Assembly (NCBI GenBank): GCA_021325175.1
Contig: JAJPHS010000139.1
Coordinates: 1-64,000 of the forward strand
Reading direction: 5' to 3'
DNA length: 64,000 bases
Origin: Terriglobia bacterium
GTDB lineage: Bacteria; Acidobacteriota; Terriglobia; Bryobacterales; Bryobacteraceae
Shown here in pieces: positions 26,046 to 35,300 of this stretch. The first letter of the stretch is position 1. Every line of letters starts with the position of its first letter. The position numbers were made by a program, and so were the translations under genes. The notes beneath the pieces are model-generated. The model saw only the letters and a list, made by a program, of their open reading frames with translations. It was not told the DNA's origin and searched no databases.

Positions 26046-27026
26046 TCAGCCGGTCTTGCGCTTGCGGTATTGGCGGACCGCATGTTCGTGATCCGCAAGC
26101 GTGGTCGAAAACCGGTGGCCGGACCCGTCCGCCTTGGCGACAAAGTACAGGTATTTTGTTTCGGCCGGATGCAGCGCCGCCTGAATCGATTCCACGCCCG
26201 GATTGGCGATCGGCCCGGGCGGCAATCCCGGATGCTGATAGGTGTTGTAGGCGTTGTGGCTGTCCAGGTCCGAGCGGTGAATCGCATTGCGATAGCGGTT
26301 TTCGAGAAGCGCCGCGTAAATCGTCGTGGGATCGCATTGCAGCAGCATCCCGGCCTTCAGGCGGTTTTCGAAGACTCCGGCGATCAGCGGCCGCTCCCCC
26401 GATACGCCCGTTTCCTTTTCAACCAGAGATGCCAGAGTCACCGTGCGCAGCGGGTCCGCGGCCGATCCCGCCGCGATTTTCTTCCATTGCTTGCGAAACT
26501 GGTCAGTCATGATCCGGCAGAACTCGAATGGCGTGGTCGAGTGCGAAAGCCGGTAGGTGGAGGGAAATAAAAATCCTTCGAGCGTTTTCGCGCCCGGCGC
26601 GACATCCTGGATCAGCTTCGGATCCGAGGCGGCGGCCAGGAAATCGGCGGCGTGCATCGCGCCGGCCGATTCCAGCGCGTTGGCGATATCGAACATATTG
26701 CTGCCTTCCGGCACGGTGAACTCGAAATAATAAATATCGCCGCGCTCCAGCCGGCTGAAAACCTCCGCCACGGTCGCCGGGCGCGCAAACCGATATTCGC
26801 CCGCCTGAATTTTCGCCGAGGGATGCAGCGCGCGCTCCGCCCAAAAAACCCACGGCGAACGAATCACGCCCGCCCGCGCCAGCGTCCGGCTGATCTCGAT
26901 CGTGCCGGTTCCGCGCTCCAGCTCGATGAACGTCTCGCCGCGAAATCCGGCATAAGGCTCAAGAAACCAAACCAGCGCCGCCGCGACCAGCGCCATTGCG
27001 GAAATTGCGATGATTCGCTTCATCAT
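26046..27026 (-). CDS. mltG: Endolytic murein transglycosylase
   Basis: 326 residues from ATG 27026 (MMKRIIAIS). One N-terminal membrane helix is followed by a LysM-like region and the YceG catalytic domain. The catalytic Glu is in LASLVEKETGVSGERP, with the family motifs LEGFLFPSTY, LQCDPTTIYA, SAHNAYNTY-like DSHNAYNTYQHPGLPPGPI and NPG. It cuts growing glycan strands during peptidoglycan synthesis. It lies just after yqgF, a widespread pairing. The track's longer start (27062) would overlap yqgF by 17 bp. Confidence 0.94.
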   Translation of the reverse strand: MMKRIIAISAMALVAAALVWFLEPYAGFRGETFIELERGTGTIEISRTLARAGVIRSPWVFWAERALHPSAKIQAGEYRFARPATVAEVFSRLERGDIYYFEFTVPEGSNMFDIANALESAGAMHAADFLAAASDPKLIQDVAPGAKTLEGFLFPSTYRLSHSTTPFEFCRIMTDQFRKQWKKIAAGSAADPLRTVTLASLVEKETGVSGERPLIAGVFENRLKAGMLLQCDPTTIYAALLENRYRNAIHRSDLDSHNAYNTYQHPGLPPGPIANPGVESIQAALHPAETKYLYFVAKADGSGHRFSTTLADHEHAVRQYRKRKTG

Positions 27027-27045
27027 GTGCGTTACGGCGCTGCGG

Positions 27046-27483
27046 TCATGCCTGGCGATCAAGGTAACTTTCGAGCAGAATCACCGCGGCCAGCCGATCC
27101 ACCGCGCGGGCGCGCTTTTCAATGCTGATCCCGCTTTCGCGTAGCACGCGCTGCGCCTCCACGGTGGTTAGACGCTCATCCCAGAATTGGACTTCGATGC
27201 CCGTCTTTTTTGCCAGCCGTTCGGCGAACTCGCGTGCGTAGGCGGCCTGCCGTCCTTCTTTCCCGTTCATATGCCGGGGATTTCCCATCAGGAGCAACGT
27301 CACTTGACGCTCCTTCGCCAGCCGGTCCAGCGCGGCGAGGTCCTCGCGGATATTGGTCCGTTCAAGCGTGGGAAGGCCCTGGGCGGTGATGCCCAGCGAA
27401 TCGCTTAGCGCCAGTCCAATGCGTTTTTTCCCTAAATCGAGCGCAAGAATCCTTCCTTTGGCTGTTTTTTGGTGGTAATCCAC
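27046..27483 (-). CDS. yqgF: YqgF/RuvX Holliday-junction resolvase-like protein
   Basis: 145 residues from GTG 27483; the track start at 27528 lies upstream of the promoter. The RNase H-like fold shows ILALDLGKKRIGLALSD, LLLMGNPRHMNG, VQFWDERLTTVEA and the last Asp in AVDRLAAVILLESYL. It acts in rRNA processing and recombination. TATAAT ends 10 nt before GTG, which predicts a leader of about 3 nt. Confidence 0.93.
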   Translation of the reverse strand: MDYHQKTAKGRILALDLGKKRIGLALSDSLGITAQGLPTLERTNIREDLAALDRLAKERQVTLLLMGNPRHMNGKEGRQAAYAREFAERLAKKTGIEVQFWDERLTTVEAQRVLRESGISIEKRARAVDRLAAVILLESYLDRQA

Positions 27484-27493
27484 GATTCGTACA

Positions 27494-27501
27494 ATTATAG
27501 T
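27494..27501. promoter_or_regulatory. Overlapping divergent -10 boxes (yqgF and AI-2E exporter)
   Basis: ATTATAGT contains TATAAT on the minus strand (27494-27499) and TATAGT on the plus strand (27496-27501). Each is 8-10 nt from the start codon of its own gene. One AT-rich core therefore probably serves both directions. Confidence 0.65.
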
Positions 27502-27509
27502 GATAATCA

Positions 27510-28667
27510 ATGGCCGTCCCGGTTTCATCCTCGCGCCAGACCATCCGCTCGGGCGTGGGAGTACTCGCGCTGGGTGCCGCCATCGCCCTGCTTTACTTCG
27601 GCCGCGTCTTCTTTATCACCGTGATTATCGCCGCGATGATCGCGTTTCTGCTGGATCCGCTGGTGGTTCTGTTCATGCGGATGCGGCTGCCGCGCGGGGT
27701 GGCGAGCTTTGCGGTGTGCGCGATCGGTCTTGTTTTCCTGTATTTTGCCGGATTGGGGCTGTACACCGAATCGCTCTCGATCATCTCCGATCTGCCGGCC
27801 TATAGCGATCGGATCAATGAACTGGTCGATAACGCGGCGGATCGTTTCGAGCATTTTGAATCCGGCATTTATCGCACGCTGATCCCCAAACGTTTCCAGG
27901 AGCAGGCGCCGCCGCCGATCGAGCCGCCGCAGGTGGCGCGCGGGAAAAGACGGGCCGCCTCGCAGCCCGCGCCGCCGCAGCAGCCTCCGCCGATCCAGGA
28001 AGTTCGCGTGCGCCAGGAACCGGCTACCGTCTTCAGCGCGGTTTCGAATTACCTGAGTTCGTTTTATAACCTCGTTTTAATGGCGTCTTTTGTGCCATTT
28101 TTGGTCTATTTTCTGCTTAGCTGGCGCGATCATCTGCGCACGCGATTTTTGCTGATGTTTGAAGGCGAGGAGCGCGATTCGGCCCAATCGGCCTGGGCCG
28201 GCGTCGGGGAAATGGTGCGAGCCTACGTGATCGGCAATTTTTTGCTGGGACTGCTGTTGAGCCTGGCGAGCGCGATCCTGTTCGCCTCCGTCAAGCTGCC
28301 TTATTGGCTGCTGGTTGCGCCGCTCAGCGGATTCCTCAGCCTGGTGCCCTACGTCGGGCTTCCCCTGGCGATGCTGCCGCCGATGTTCGCCGCTCTGCCG
28401 ATGCACGCCATGCCCAGCTTGTACCTATTTATCGCCTCCAGCGTGTCGCTGCTGCATCTGTTCGCGCTGAATCTGCTGTATCCGAAGTTTGTCGGCGCGC
28501 GCGTGCATCTCAATCCGCTGGCGGTGACCCTGGCGCTCATGTTCTGGGGCCTGCTGTGGGGCGGCATCGGGCTGCTGCTGGCGATTCCCATGACGGCCGC
28601 GATTAAAGCGATCTGCGATAACGTCGGCGAACTGCGCGCCTACGGCAGATTATTGGGCGACTCGTGA
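27510..28667 (+). CDS. AI-2E/PerM-family membrane transporter with a proline-rich insert
   Basis: 385 residues. Seven or eight membrane helices of the AI-2E exporter (PerM/TqsA) family are visible, including the late motif LVPYVGLPLAMLPP and LNPLAVTLALMFWGLLWG. Between about residues 130 and 175 there is a Pro/Gln-rich, charged insert (EQAPPPIEPPQVARGKRR, then QPAPPQQPPPIQ) in the soluble loop, longer than I expect in this family. The substrate is not predictable; the family covers quorum signals and ions. It overlaps the next gene by 4 bp. Confidence 0.85.
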   Translation: MAVPVSSSRQTIRSGVGVLALGAAIALLYFGRVFFITVIIAAMIAFLLDPLVVLFMRMRLPRGVASFAVCAIGLVFLYFAGLGLYTESLSIISDLPAYSDRINELVDNAADRFEHFESGIYRTLIPKRFQEQAPPPIEPPQVARGKRRAASQPAPPQQPPPIQEVRVRQEPATVFSAVSNYLSSFYNLVLMASFVPFLVYFLLSWRDHLRTRFLLMFEGEERDSAQSAWAGVGEMVRAYVIGNFLLGLLLSLASAILFASVKLPYWLLVAPLSGFLSLVPYVGLPLAMLPPMFAALPMHAMPSLYLFIASSVSLLHLFALNLLYPKFVGARVHLNPLAVTLALMFWGLLWGGIGLLLAIPMTAAIKAICDNVGELRAYGRLLGDS

Positions 28668-29152
28668 GCCGGACGTTCTGGTCTTTCCTGGGAATCGGAC
28701 TGGCGGTGGTCGCGATTGTGGTCGCGATCACGGTGTGGGGGACCAAGGGCGCGCATCTTCAGCTCGACGGGAAAATTTTGAAAGTCCGCGTCCTGAGCCT
28801 TAATCCGAATGCTTCAATCGTCGTAGTCGATTTCCGGGCGAAGAACCCGTCCGATGTTTTGTTCATGGTGAAGAACGTAACTCTGGTGCTGACGCCGGCC
28901 CATGGCGATCCGGTGGAAGGCACGACCATCTCCAAGGCAGACATCGAAAACGTTTTCAAGTACGAAAAACTTCTCGGCGATAAGTACAACGACGTGCTGA
29001 GCATTCGCGACCGGATCGAGCCGCATCAGAGCGTGGACCGCATGGCGGGCGCGCGCTTCGAGCTCGGCGAAGCGGCCATCGACGCGCGAAAATCGATCAA
29101 GCTTCAGATCGAAGACATGGACGGCGCGATCGCGGAAATCGGGGAGAAGTAA
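28664..29152 (+). CDS. Membrane-anchored hypothetical protein, LEA-14/WHy-like fold suggested
   Basis: 162 residues from GTG 28664. A single N-terminal helix (FWSFLGIGLAVVAIVVAITVW) anchors a domain whose VVVDFRAKNPSDVLFMVKNVTLVL stretch resembles the first strands of the WHy/LEA-2 fold. No catalytic motif is seen. Translational coupling (GTGA overlap) with the transporter suggests a linked envelope role. Confidence 0.65.
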   Translation: MSRTFWSFLGIGLAVVAIVVAITVWGTKGAHLQLDGKILKVRVLSLNPNASIVVVDFRAKNPSDVLFMVKNVTLVLTPAHGDPVEGTTISKADIENVFKYEKLLGDKYNDVLSIRDRIEPHQSVDRMAGARFELGEAAIDARKSIKLQIEDMDGAIAEIGEK

Positions 29153-29171
29153 CGCCGGATTTTGAGCACAC

Positions 29172-29618
29172 CTATCGGCTCTGACTCTGCCGGCGAGCGG
29201 CCTCCGCCGCCAGCTCATCGGCGCGGTTGTTGTCTTCGTGGGCGGCGTGTCCCTTCGTCCACGTCCAATGCACATTGTGCTTGGACACAAGCTCATCGAG
29301 CTCCGTCCACAGGTCCTGATTCAGCACCGGTTTTTTCGCGCTGGTCTTCCAGCCGTTGCGTTTCCAGCCGTGAATCCATTGCGTGATCCCATTCTTCAAA
29401 TATTCCGAATCGGTGATGATCTCGACATCGCACGGCTCTTTCAGTGCTTTCAATCCTTCGATGGCAGCCGTCAGCTCCATGCGGTTATTCGTTGTCTGCG
29501 GAGACGATCCGGCCAGTTCGCGTTTGTGGGCGCCGTAGCGCAAGATCGCCGCCCAGCCGCCGCGGCCGGGATTTCCCAGGCACGCGCCGTCGGTGATCAG
29601 TTGCACACGTTTCATCAT
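29172..29618 (-). CDS. rnhA: Ribonuclease HI
   Basis: 148 residues, cytoplasmic enzyme cutting RNA in RNA-DNA hybrids. The four catalytic acidic residues are visible in [32 protein letters not shown] and NNRADELA, with the usual basic protrusion [16 protein letters not shown] start at ATG 29618 (or 29615) rather than the track's TTG 29621; TATGAT ends 5 nt before it. Confidence 0.96.
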   Translation of the reverse strand: MMKRVQLITDGACLGNPGRGGWAAILRYGAHKRELAGSSPQTTNNRMELTAAIEGLKALKEPCDVEIITDSEYLKNGITQWIHGWKRNGWKTSAKKPVLNQDLWTELDELVSKHNVHWTWTKGHAAHEDNNRADELAAEAARRQSQSR

Positions 29619-29622
29619 CAAC

Positions 29623-29629
29623 TATCATA
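29623..29629. promoter_or_regulatory. Overlapping divergent -10 boxes (rnhA and TPR gene)
   Basis: TATCATA gives TATCAT on the plus strand (29623-29628) and TATGAT on the minus strand (29624-29629). Predicted starts are about 18 bp apart, at GTG 29635 and ATG 29618/29615. Confidence 0.65.
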
Positions 29630-29634
29630 TGGTT

Positions 29635-30423
29635 GTGGCCGACGAGCCTAAGGAAAAGACGCTGAATGCGGCTGCGCCGCTGGTCCTGATCCCCGTCACG
29701 GCCGAGGACATGGCTCGCCGCAAACGCCGCCTAGTGGCGGCCTTCTGCGGGGTGGTGCTGCTGGTTGCCGCGGCCGCCGGATGGCTCTACAAACGATCCG
29801 TCGATCCGCTGCGTGCTCAGGAATCCTACGACGCCGGCGTTCGCCTGCTGAAAACGGCGCGCTACAGCCAGGCGATTCTTTCCTTCGACCGGGCGATTGC
29901 GTTGAAGCCGGACTTCGCCGATGCCTATCTGATGCGCGGCCAAGCCTACGCGAGCGAGTCGAAGACGGATCGCGCGATCGCCGATTTCAGCAAAGCGCTG
30001 GAGATTCGCCGCAACGACACGGCCGCGCTGCTCGATCGCGCTTCCGCCTATCTCGACTCGAAAGATTTTCAGGGCGCGATTCTGGATGCCGATCGCGCGC
30101 TGCAAGTCGATCCCAAGCTCGCCTCGGCCTACAATCTCCGCGCCACCGCGGAGCGCTACCTGGGCGATGCGCAAAAAGCTCTGGCCGATTTTTCCCGCGC
30201 CCTGGAGCTGGCGCCGAACGCGGATAACTATTTCCAGCACGGGGCGACGCTTCAGCTTCTGGGCGAACACAAGCGCGCCATCGCCGATTTCGATCAAGTG
30301 ATCGCGATGAAGCCGGATGATGCGCCCGCTTATTTTGCGCGCGCCGAATCGCGCCGCGCCGTCGGCGATCTAAAAGGCGCGCAAGCCGACCATCTGAAGG
30401 GCCGTTATCTGGACGGGCGTTAA
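29635..30423 (+). CDS. Membrane-anchored TPR-repeat protein
   Basis: 262 residues from GTG 29635; the track start at 29593 runs back through the promoter. A basic segment and one helix (LVAAFCGVVLLVAAAAGWLY) anchor a run of about six tetratricopeptide repeats from residue 55 on (YSQAILSFDRAIALKPDFADAYLMRG and similar). TPR arrays bind partner proteins; the partner here is unknown. Leaderless start: TATCAT, 6 nt, GTG. Confidence 0.85.
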   Translation: MADEPKEKTLNAAAPLVLIPVTAEDMARRKRRLVAAFCGVVLLVAAAAGWLYKRSVDPLRAQESYDAGVRLLKTARYSQAILSFDRAIALKPDFADAYLMRGQAYASESKTDRAIADFSKALEIRRNDTAALLDRASAYLDSKDFQGAILDADRALQVDPKLASAYNLRATAERYLGDAQKALADFSRALELAPNADNYFQHGATLQLLGEHKRAIADFDQVIAMKPDDAPAYFARAESRRAVGDLKGAQADHLKGRYLDGR

Positions 30424-30468
30424 TTAATAGGAAACCTGCGGGTCGGAGGACGATGCAGCCGCCGCGGC

Positions 30469-30987
30469 TCACGCGTCCGTGTAGCGATTCGCGCCGGCGC
30501 CCGCCGCCGGGAGTTGCGCGGCGATGATGCGCGCCAGTTCCACGGGCCGCCCGGAGCCGATCAGGACCAGTCCACGCCTGGTTTCCAACTCCACGCCTTC
30601 GTTGCCGCCGGCCAGGTAGGCGCGGCCGCGGCGGGTGACGCGAATGCCGTAGCCGCCCCAGTCGCGAACGGGGTCAAAAGAAACCGCGCGGGCGGAGATA
30701 ATTTCGGCGAAAGGAATTCTTCGCGATCGCCACAGCCCCCGCAAGGCGACGCGCACCTCCGGCGGGCGCACCTCCGTCACCAGCCGGACCATCATCAAAC
30801 GCCAGTAGACCAGCCATAGAAAAATCGTCCAGCCGATCAGGCTGCCATTGGTTTGCGCGCCCCAATGAAACCCGAAAGCAACCTGAAGAATCGTCAATCC
30901 CAGCATCGCGGCGGGAACGATCGCGGTGAGGATGCGCATGCGCCGCGGGCGAAAATTCTGGCGCTCGTAGAAAAGGGATCGCGGCAA
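30469..30987 (-). CDS. Small membrane protein with a PH-like soluble tail
   Basis: 172 residues from TTG 30987. Two helices (ILTAIVPAAMLGLTILQVAFGF, IGWTIFLWLVYWRLMMV) precede a domain reading GYGIRVTRRGRAYLAGGNEGVELETRRG, typical of bacterial PH-like proteins of unknown function. It starts 3 bp after the tolC-like stop, so it is the last gene of the efflux operon. Confidence 0.65.
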   Translation of the reverse strand: MPRSLFYERQNFRPRRMRILTAIVPAAMLGLTILQVAFGFHWGAQTNGSLIGWTIFLWLVYWRLMMVRLVTEVRPPEVRVALRGLWRSRRIPFAEIISARAVSFDPVRDWGGYGIRVTRRGRAYLAGGNEGVELETRRGLVLIGSGRPVELARIIAAQLPAAGAGANRYTDA

Positions 30988-30989
30988 AG

Positions 30990-32312
30990 CTAATGGAGAA
31001 CGCCGATCGCGTATTCGAGCGCGGCGTACTGCGCCTCATAACCATACTTGGCGCCGACATTTTGAATCTCGGCTTCGGTGAGGTTCAATTGCGCCTGCGT
31101 CAGCTCGACGATCGACGACAGACCGAGATTATAACGGCCTTGCGCCAGATCGAGGGCGAGAGCGGCCTGGCGCAGGAACTGCGCGGTGACGTCGATGCGC
31201 TGAAAGGCCGCCACGGCGCTCGAATAGGCGACGCGAACGTCCCGCGAGATTCGCTCCTGCTGATCGCGAATGCGCTGCTCCGCTTCCAGAGCGCGTTGCC
31301 TCGCGGCTTCCTCGCGCGCGGAAAACAGATGCCCGTTGAACACCGGAATGTTTACGTTGGCGGCGACGGCCTCGTATTCTTTGGGGATGGGCGCGTTGCC
31401 CGGGGTGTTGATAAAAGGAATGAAGCCGCCCACGGCGACCACGCTCACGGTGGGGCGCTTCAAATCGCGCTCGGCCTCATAAAATTTCTGAGCGGACTCG
31501 CGGGAATATTGAAGGCTGGCGAGCTCGGGGCGATTGCGCATCGCTTGCGCGACCAGATCCTCCACGTTTTGCGGCGGGCCCGGCGGAAGCTGTTCCTCGG
31601 CGAGCTGATAATTCACGGACTGATCGGAGCCCAGGGCCCGCGCCAGTTCCGCGTAGGCTGCCGTGACAGCCTCCTGCGCGTCGAGAAGAATCAGCTTGGC
31701 TTGCGAGACCGTGACCTCCGCTTCGCTGACGTCGAGCTGGGATTTGAGGTTGTTCCTGGCGAGCTCGGTGACCTGATCCGCAAGCAACTGGCGCGCGTCG
31801 ACGGTTTGCTGCGCCACCTTCACCACGGCTTGCGCCTGGAGCACGCCGAAGTAGGCGCGATGGACTGCGAGGATGACGTCATATCGGGCGGCGGAGAGAT
31901 TTTGCTCCGCGGCCCGGCTTTGTAAACGCGCGCTGGCCACCAGGCTCGGGGTGCGGCCGGAATCGGTGATGAGCTGATTGAGGACCGCGCCCTGGCCGAA
32001 GCGGTCAAACAGGCGCGAGGCCGAGATGTCGCCGGCCCCCAGGCGCGAAAGGTTGTTGCCTTGCGATCCGGTGATTTCCCCGTTAAATGCGGGGTAATAG
32101 GGAGCGCGATTTATGATGATTTGTTCCGCGGCCGCGTTCAACTCGTTTTGGGCGGCCTGGATCTGCGGATGATTTTTCAGCGCGATGGCGTCGGCTTCCT
32201 GAAGCGTGAGACGCTGCGGGGTTTGAGCCGGCGCGCCGACGCGTAAAAGCGCCGCCCCGGCCAGAAGAAAAAACGCACGCAGCGGGATTGGATTATTCGG
32301 GTTGAGTCGCAT
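30990..32312 (-). CDS. TolC-family outer-membrane efflux protein
   Basis: 440 residues from ATG 32312 (MRLNPNNPIP); the track start at 32357 lies inside the RND gene. A signal peptide ends near LRVGAPAQT. The two-fold repeated coiled-coil and beta-strand plan of TolC is visible: LTLQEADAIALKNHPQIQAAQ at the start, ARYDVILAVHRAYFGVLQAQ, then the second half RISRDVRVAYSSAVAAFQRI and the closing LTQAQLNLTEAEIQ. It overlaps the RND gene by 20 bp. It forms the outer channel of the tripartite pump. Confidence 0.93.
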   Translation of the reverse strand: MRLNPNNPIPLRAFFLLAGAALLRVGAPAQTPQRLTLQEADAIALKNHPQIQAAQNELNAAAEQIIINRAPYYPAFNGEITGSQGNNLSRLGAGDISASRLFDRFGQGAVLNQLITDSGRTPSLVASARLQSRAAEQNLSAARYDVILAVHRAYFGVLQAQAVVKVAQQTVDARQLLADQVTELARNNLKSQLDVSEAEVTVSQAKLILLDAQEAVTAAYAELARALGSDQSVNYQLAEEQLPPGPPQNVEDLVAQAMRNRPELASLQYSRESAQKFYEAERDLKRPTVSVVAVGGFIPFINTPGNAPIPKEYEAVAANVNIPVFNGHLFSAREEAARQRALEAEQRIRDQQERISRDVRVAYSSAVAAFQRIDVTAQFLRQAALALDLAQGRYNLGLSSIVELTQAQLNLTEAEIQNVGAKYGYEAQYAALEYAIGVLH

Positions 32313-35300
32313 GAGGCCTCTTCCTTCCATAGACGAGCAGGTAGGCGGCCGGAACAATGAAAATCGTGAGAAGAACCGACGACGTCAGACCGCCGATAAT
32401 CGCCCGCGCCATGGGCGTGTATTGTTCGCCGCCTTCGCCCAGCTTCATGGCCATGGGCAGCATGCCGATAATGGTGGCCAGAGAGGTCATTAAAATCGGC
32501 CGCAGGCGCACGCGGCACGCCATGATGACGGCGTCGGCGACCGAATAACCCTGCTCTTCGAGTTTGTGCGCGAAGTCGACGATCAGGATGCTGTTGGAGT
32601 CGGCGATGCCGATCAGCATCAGCACGCCCATCAACGACATCACGTTCAAAGTGGTGTGGGTCAGCGGCAGAATAATCAGGACGCCGACGAAGCCCATCGG
32701 AATCGCGAGCATGATCAGAAACGGATCAATCCAGGAGCGGAACTGCGCGACCAGAATCAGGAAAAGCAGGATAAAGGAAATACCGAAACCCAGCCCGAAG
32801 CTCTTGAACGATTCCTCCATCGAATTGACCATGCCGCGCAGATTCACGCGGATGTTCGATGGCAGATGGGCATCCTGGATCGTGTTGAGAATTTCGCCGC
32901 GCAGCCGGCCCAGATCTTCGCCCTTGGGCGTGACATAGACGTCCACGACGCGCTGGATCTGATAGTGGTCGACCTCGGTCGGCGACTGCAAGTCGACCAG
33001 TCTGGCGACGGTATCGAGCGTGGTTGGCTGCTTCAGATTGGGGGCGCGCAGCGGAATCTGCCGCAGATCGATCAGACTGTGGATGGCAGCGCTGCCGCTT
33101 TCCGGATACTGCACACTGAGAAAGTAATCGTTGCCGGTTTTATAGTCGACCCAGTAATTCGGCGCGATCATGATGTTCGAATTGAGCGCCGTGATCACGT
33201 TATCGATGACGTCGGCCTGGGTGAGGCCGAGTTCGGCCGCGTGCACGCGGTCGATATCAAGGCGGACCGAGGGGTAATTCATATCCTGGGGAATATAGAT
33301 CTCCCCGGCGCCGGGCAAGGCGCGGATGCGCGCGGCAAGATCCTGCGCGGTCTTATAAGTGACTCCCAGGTCGCGCGTGTTCACCTGCACGTCGATCGGC
33401 GCGGGCTGACCCTGGTTTAAGATCGCGTCCTGAAGGGATCCGCTTTGAAAGAAAGTCCGGACCTCCGGGAATTTTTGCGCAAGCTCGGCGCGCAGCTTGT
33501 CCATGTATTCGTAGCTGCCGGTCGCGTGGCCATCGTTGAGCGCCACCTGAATGGTCGCCATGTACATTCCGGCGTTGCTGGTGTAAAGCGAAGAGATATC
33601 GTTCACCACGCCGATGTTGGAAAGAATCATTTTGAGATCCCCTGGCGCGACCACGTGGCGAATGACATCTTCGATTTTCGCCACATAATCGTTGGTGACC
33701 TCCAGACGCGTGCCCGTGGGGACCTTCACGTTGATGGTGAACTGGCCGGCGTCGGTTCGGGGAAAAAACGATTGGCCGAGCAGCGGATAAATCAGCAGGC
33801 TTCCCGCAAAGACGCCCACCAAAACGATTAAAGTGATCAAAGGCGCACGGAGCGCGCCACGGACCAGAAATTCATAGCCGTCCAGGATCCGGTTGAACTG
33901 CCGGTTAAACCACGCATTGAAGCGTCCTCCCCAGGAGAGATTTTCGACGTGCGCGTGTTCGCCGTGGCCGGCCGGAACCCCTTTAAGGAACTTCGCGCAG
34001 AACAGCGGGATCACCGTCATCGCCACCACAAACGACGCCAGCAGCGCCAGGCAGAAGGCGAGCGCCAGCGCCGAAAAAAGAAATTTGCTGACGCCGAAAA
34101 GCATCGTCACCGGGAAAAAATCGACCACATCCACCAGCGTGGCGGCGAGCACGGCCAGATTCACTTCGGCTCCGCCCTGCTCGGCGGCCATGGCCGGCGA
34201 GGCGCCCATCTCCAGATGCCGGTAGATATTTTCGAGCGAAATCACCGAATTATCGATCACGCGCGAGAATGCCAGCGCCAGCCCGCCGAGAATCATCGTG
34301 TTAATCGTGCTGCCCAGCAGATACAGCACGACCACCGTCGCCAGCGCCGAGATCGGAATCGACAGAAGGACCGCGCCGGTGGCCCGCATGCTGCCGAGAA
34401 ACAGAAGAATCATCAGTCCGGTGAGGACCAGGCCCATCAGGCCTTCATGCATCACGGTGCGGAGCGCGTCGCGCACGAATTTCGATTGATCGAAAACAAT
34501 GTTGGTGACCAGTTGCGGGGGCAGATCGAACAGATGCGCGGTCAGATTGCGCAAATCGTCGACCACCTGGATGGTATTGCTGTCGCCGCCGGATTTCATC
34601 ACCGGAATGTAGGCGGATTTTTGCCCGTCAATGCGGACGATATTGTATTGAAGCTGGCTCGCGTCCTTGGCTTCTCCGATATCGCCGATCGACACCCAGC
34701 GCTGGCCGATGGTCTTGATCGGCACATTGTCCAGGTCCTTCACCTGGTTGACCATGCTGTTGGAATAAACGTAGTAATCGTTCGGCCCGATCTTTACGTC
34801 GCCGGCGGGAAGAATCAGATTGCTTTTATTAACCGCGTCCACTACATCCATCACGCTCAACTGGCGCGAAAAAAGCCGGTACGGATCGACGTAGATCATC
34901 GCCTGCCGGTATTTGCCGCCGAACACTGCCGGAATCTCGGCGCCCTTGATCACCGCGAGCTGATTGCGAATGGTGAATTGCGCCGTATCGTGAAGCTGGG
35001 TTTCCGTCATCCCCTCGCCCTTCACCGTGACCAGCGCGACCGGCAGACTGGAGGCGTCGAATTTCAGAACCACCGGCGGAAGAGTGCCCGGCGGAAGGCG
35101 CTTCAGATCGGCCAGCGCGAGATTCGAGAGCTGGGTGAGATCGGCGTCGGCGTCCGTGCCCGGTTGAAAATATGCCTTGATGATGCTGACCCCCAGCAGC
35201 GACCGCGATTCCATATGATCCATTCCGCTCGCCTGCGTAAACCAGCGCTCCAGCGGATTGGTGATGTCGGTTTCGATATCGATCGGCGGCATGCCGTTAT

